Source of the DNA: Neocallimastix lanati (nom. inval.)
Taxonomy: Eukaryota > Neocallimastigomycota > Neocallimastigomycetes > Neocallimastigales > Neocallimastigaceae
Assembly (NCBI GenBank): GCA_016946835.1
Contig: JACVTC010000020.1
Coordinates: forward strand, 1,390,001 to 1,422,500
DNA: 32,500 nucleotides
Reading direction: 5' to 3'
In this document: in pieces, positions 27,221 through 32,500 of the stretch
Position numbering within the stretch: position 1 is the first letter of the stretch
Layout: every line of letters begins with the position of its first letter
Made by a program: the position numbers and the translations under genes
The notes under the pieces: model-generated
What the model was told of the DNA's origin: nothing
Databases searched by the model: none
What the model saw: only the letters and a program-made list of their open reading frames with translations

Positions 27221-27260
<40 letters not shown>
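27221..27260. repeat. Poly-T run, 40 bases
   Basis: Lies downstream of the minus-strand RING gene, so it reads as poly-A in the sense of that gene, about 180 bases after its stop. Confidence 0.85.
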
Positions 27261-27262
<2 letters not shown>

Positions 27263-27443
27263 TATAATATTAAATAATAATAAAAATTTTTTATTTTATC
27301 ATTAGAATCATTAAAACATAAATTTTATTTTTTTTTTTTTGAAAATAAAAAAAAAAAATTGTAATATATTAAATAATAATTATAATAATAAATAAATTAT
27401 AAATACTTTTAAAATGATGATAAAAAATCCAATAGTTATTATT

Positions 27444-29237
27444 TCAAGGAAGTAAGGTAACTATAGCATAATTATTACATTTTGGACATTTAATATACAT
27501 TGGTTTATTTTCTTTATTTTCTAAATTATAGTTTCTGACGGCTAAAGCAGACTTTAAACAGGCATTATGAAAAATACATCCACAATTAGCTTTTACCATT
27601 GGTTTTGGTATACTTGGATCACCATATATTCTTCCATCTTGACCTTCAAAATCACATAAATCTTGAGAGATTAAAGCACATTTTTCTGTTGTAGTAGTAT
27701 TAGTAGTAGTATTAGTAGTATTAGCAGTGGAATTAGTAGAAGAAGCTGGTGGATTGTCAGAAATAATATCTTCTACTGATGGAGCACTAGGTTGTGGAGT
27801 TTCGTCTGGTTTATTCATTTCTTCTGATTTTGTAACAATTTCAGTTTTAGCTTCATCCTTTGGTTTTTCATTTTCGATAGAGTCACCTTCTTTTTTACCT
27901 TTTGATTTATCACATTCTTCATATATTTTATTTAATGGAGGCAAGGTAACTTCGACATCCTTATGACATTTCGAACATCTAAAGGTGACTTTACCTCCTT
28001 CCTCCTGAAGGACATAACCACGAATAATTAAGGAAGATCTTAAACAGGAATCATGATAACTACAACCACAGCTTGCTTGAAGAATATGTTTTGATTCACA
28101 GGCTTCAACATCTTCATAATACACACCATTTTCATCTTCATAGTCACAAGCACCTTGTGGAGCTAATGCACATTCATGTTCAGTGAAAGCAGGATGTAAA
28201 TTAGCCATTCTCTTTTTCATCGCCACATTATAGTCATGATTATCGGTTTCAATTTCATAACGACAATTACAACATGTATTAGACTTTTCAAGCCAAGCAA
28301 ATATACAATCTTGATGATAGACATGACCACATGGCATTGCACGAATTGTCTGGTCCGGAGTATCATTAAAGTCTTCCATACAAATGGAACAAGTAGGTTG
28401 TTGCTTAACAAGACGGCTTTTTAAAGAAACAATTTTTAAAGATTCCATTGCAAGTTTTGAAGCTGGAGGTTGACCTTGGAAAGATTGAGTTTGTTGAAAT
28501 TGTGGAATTTGTTCTGCAAAATTTGAAGCCATTCCAAGTAAAGCATTCATAGCATCAAGGAAAACGAAAGGACTATTATTATTACTAAAATAAGAATTTT
28601 GATTTTGTTGTTGATTGAGATTATCTAAAAAATAACCAAGGAAAACTTGCATATTATCTGTTTGTTGTGGTTGATAATTTGGTTGTTGTTGTTGGTTATT
28701 TGTTTGTTGATATTGTGGAGGATATTGGTAATGAAATTGATAAAATGGATATTGATTTTGTTGTTGTTGTGGAGGTGTTTGAGATTGTGGTTGAGGTTGA
28801 GGTTGAGGTTGAGTTTGAGTTTGAGTTTGAGGTTGAGTTTGAGGTTGAGGTTGAGATTGAGGTTGAGGTTGAGATTGAGGTTGAGGTTGAGATTGAGGTT
28901 GAGTTTGTGATGAATTTCCTTGTTCAGTTTGTGAAGTTGAAGAAGTTTGAGCAGCGTCTCTTGTTTGTTGATAATGAGTTTGGGCATTACTAATGTAATT
29001 ACTGATGGTTTCACCAATTCTATTAACTACATTATCCCATAGATTAGAATTTTCCTCTCTTTGAGGTTGTTGTTGTTGTTGAGCTTGTCTTTGTGCATTG
29101 GTGAAGGCTTGTGCATGAGCTTGAGCATGAGCCTGAGCATGGGCTTGTGCATGTTCATCTGAAGCATTATTGGCTACCACTGGGAAAAGGCTGTTAAATA
29201 AATCTGTGATAATATTATTACGTGAAAAATAACTCAT
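27444..29237 (-). CDS. Gln-rich RING-H2 protein with two copies of a Cys/His-rich module
   Basis: Single exon, 597 residues. The N-terminal half is low complexity: an HAQA tandem (about 29-45), poly-Q and a Pro-Gln-Ser repeat (about 110-160). RING-H2 finger: C283, C286, C303, H305, H308, C311, C322, C325 (spacing C-x2-C-x16-C-x-H-x2-H-x2-C-x10-C-x2-C), typical of RNF115/126-like E3 ubiquitin ligases. Two further modules follow, at about 353-434 and 516-597. Each reads C-x7-C, then about 25 residues, CGC-x2-H-x2-C, about 22 residues and C-x2-C, ending in a hydrophobic VTLPP or VTLLP. The two are alike (CAL-x2-Q-x2-CD, YED/YGD, CLxSxL-x2-R-x-Y). A Lys/Glu and Thr/Asn linker separates them. E3 ligase activity is inferred from the RING; I cannot name the modules. 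The start ATG is followed by a complete frame. Confidence 0.9.
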   Translation of the reverse strand: MSYFSRNNIITDLFNSLFPVVANNASDEHAQAHAQAHAQAHAQAFTNAQRQAQQQQQPQREENSNLWDNVVNRIGETISNYISNAQTHYQQTRDAAQTSSTSQTEQGNSSQTQPQSQPQPQSQPQPQSQPQPQTQPQTQTQTQPQPQPQPQSQTPPQQQQNQYPFYQFHYQYPPQYQQTNNQQQQPNYQPQQTDNMQVFLGYFLDNLNQQQNQNSYFSNNNSPFVFLDAMNALLGMASNFAEQIPQFQQTQSFQGQPPASKLAMESLKIVSLKSRLVKQQPTCSICMEDFNDTPDQTIRAMPCGHVYHQDCIFAWLEKSNTCCNCRYEIETDNHDYNVAMKKRMANLHPAFTEHECALAPQGACDYEDENGVYYEDVEACESKHILQASCGCSYHDSCLRSSLIIRGYVLQEEGGKVTFRCSKCHKDVEVTLPPLNKIYEECDKSKGKKEGDSIENEKPKDEAKTEIVTKSEEMNKPDETPQPSAPSVEDIISDNPPASSTNSTANTTNTTTNTTTTEKCALISQDLCDFEGQDGRIYGDPSIPKPMVKANCGCIFHNACLKSALAVRNYNLENKENKPMYIKCPKCNNYAIVTLLP

Positions 29238-31149
<1,912 letters not shown>

Positions 31150-32500
31150 ACACTTATTATCAAGAAAGTGTCACTAAAGATATGCTGCAGCAGATGCCTT
31201 GGTAAAAGAATATTTAATCAATAGTATTCCTAAAGCACCGGTCGAAAAATTTGATAACTGATAATGGAATTGAATTAACCAATGGTGCTTTTGAAGATTT
31301 TTTCAACAATAATGGTATTACACAAATTTTTATACCTTACTCACCACAATAAAATGGTCGAATTGAAAGATTACATGATACTTTACTCCCCAATGTCAGT
31401 ACAAAATTAAAGGAAACTAAACTCAATCATGTGTTTTTGGGAAGATGTCGTAATACCATTAACATTATTCATAATAATCGAATTCCTCACAACGGTATTT
31501 ATAATATCATTCCTCATGAATTCTTATGTAATAAAAAGTTAATTTTTCAAAATTTGGTATTTTCGGTTGTAAAGTATTTTTCTATATTCTTAGACAATTT
31601 TGTATTAAAACTTTTAAACTATGCTTTCCCTTTTATATTTCTTGGTTATGACTCTAACCCATCTGCTTATCGTATTTATGATAATACTAACAATAAAATG
31701 GTTCTTTCTCGTTCAATTTTTTTCTTTAAAAATATGGTAATTGTGCTTTTCCTACTTCTCCTTCTGAAGTAGTAAATTTTATACCATATTATGAAATTGA
31801 GGGAGATGATGTATTCGCCAATGATATTAATGATTTTAATGACAATGATAATAGTAATATTAACAATGAATCTAATAATAATTTATATGATAATGATATT
31901 GATAATAATAATAATTATTCATATAACAATCTTAATTAAAGTTAAAATAATAATACTTACAATGAAGAAGGAATTGACAACAATATAAATAATAATAATG
32001 GTAATAAAGATAATATAATAATATGGACAATGGAAATAATCAATAAAATGATATTTAAAAAAAATAATGACGTAAAAAATGAAAAAATGGATTATATCGT
32101 AGATAATAATGATGTTAATAATACAAATAATAACTTTACATAATATAACAATATCACTGAAAATAATCAAAATAATAAAATAAGAAATACAATTTATCTA
32201 AATAATCAAAATAATATATTTGAGAATGAAAATATTGCTAATAAACAATTTAATAACTCAACAAATGATATAAATAATAATATTTTAAAAATAATTAATA
32301 ATATTTCAAATTTAAATAAAAATGAAAATAATTATACACCTAAGAGAAAATTTATCTATGAAATGGATATTTTTGGTCGACAAAAGAATGGCTATAAGCT
32401 GTTAATGAAGAACTAAACAATATGAAAATAAAAACAAATCTTCTCTTTAGTAATAAATATCTAATATTTCTAATGATAAAAACGTAATTTCTAGTAAATT
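31150..32500 (+). mobile_element. Degenerate Ty1/copia retrotransposon pol (integrase to start of reverse transcriptase)
   Basis: Fragments in different frames line up in the order of a copia polyprotein. Integrase: TDNGIELTNGAFEDFF (from 31257, with the catalytic Asp) and NGRIERLHDTL (from 31353, with the catalytic Glu), interrupted by a stop at 31350-31352. Then FWEDVV, NRIPHNG and IIPHEFL in shifted frames, FGCKVFFYI near 31560-31600, and GYDSNPSAYRIYD...NKMVLSRS near 31645-31715, the segment between integrase and reverse transcriptase. An Asn-rich linker spans about 31840-32330. AVNEELNNMK at about 32398-32427 is the start of the reverse-transcriptase domain, reached through another frame and preceded by a stop. 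Gag, protease and the 5' LTR are not recognisable. The copy is dead; it runs past the right edge. Confidence 0.85.

Larger units (their letters stand above)
25390..27443. other. AT-rich spacer with tandem repeats
   Basis: Contains the six-copy 34-bp tandem repeat (26438-26641), a 45-bp direct duplication at about 26780 and 26866, and a T40 run (27221-27260). Apart from these repeats it is unremarkable A/T-rich DNA without an open frame. Confidence 0.6.

Noticed and set aside
28625-29017. Open frames on both strands over the Gln-rich repeat
   Set aside because: They are by-products of the repeat in the RING gene: Leu-Asn or Val-Glu strings with no domain.

Overview
The window looks like a piece of nuclear chromosome from a very AT-rich fungus, most likely an anaerobic gut fungus (Neocallimastigomycota). 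The reasons are: spliceosomal introns with GTAAAT/GTAAGT/GTATAT donors and TAG/AAG/CAG acceptors; intergenic DNA that is almost pure A+T, with A or T runs up to 57 bases and long (AAT)n, (TTA)n and (AAAT)n arrays; a fungal-type SKP1; and a decayed Ty1/copia element. The lineage is an inference; nothing here proves it.

Layout. 1-8980: an intronless 988-codon gene (1597-4563, +) for a superfamily 1 (UPF1-like) helicase fused to a C-terminal PD-(D/E)XK-type nuclease domain. This architecture is bacterial in style. Two GC-elevated, hairpin-rich islands flank it at about 45-417 and 5220-5620; they share a short hairpin motif in opposite orientation. Next come a CpG-dense element with 25-bp terminal inverted repeats (6462-6672) and a block of degenerate ~25-bp repeats (6674-7950). 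8981-13906 (+): a 12-exon RIX7/NVL AAA-ATPase for 60S ribosome assembly. 13907-16618: empty AT-rich DNA. 16619-20043 (+): a 10-exon CABLES-type cyclin-box protein. 20044-20999: a simple-sequence junction between convergent genes. 21000-22594 (-): 3-exon SKP1. 24067-25389 (-): single-exon ankyrin-repeat protein. 27444-29237 (-): single-exon Gln-rich RING-H2 protein with two copies of an unrecognised Cys/His module. From about 31150 to the right edge: a degenerate copia pol remnant running out of the window.

The recognised genes are mostly housekeeping: ribosome assembly (RIX7), ubiquitin ligation (SKP1 and the RING protein) and CDK-linked signalling (CABLES). They do not form an operon or an evident functional cluster. 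The most unusual locus is the helicase-nuclease gene and the two facing structured islands around it. That the islands and the gene belong together is a hypothesis, not something the sequence proves.
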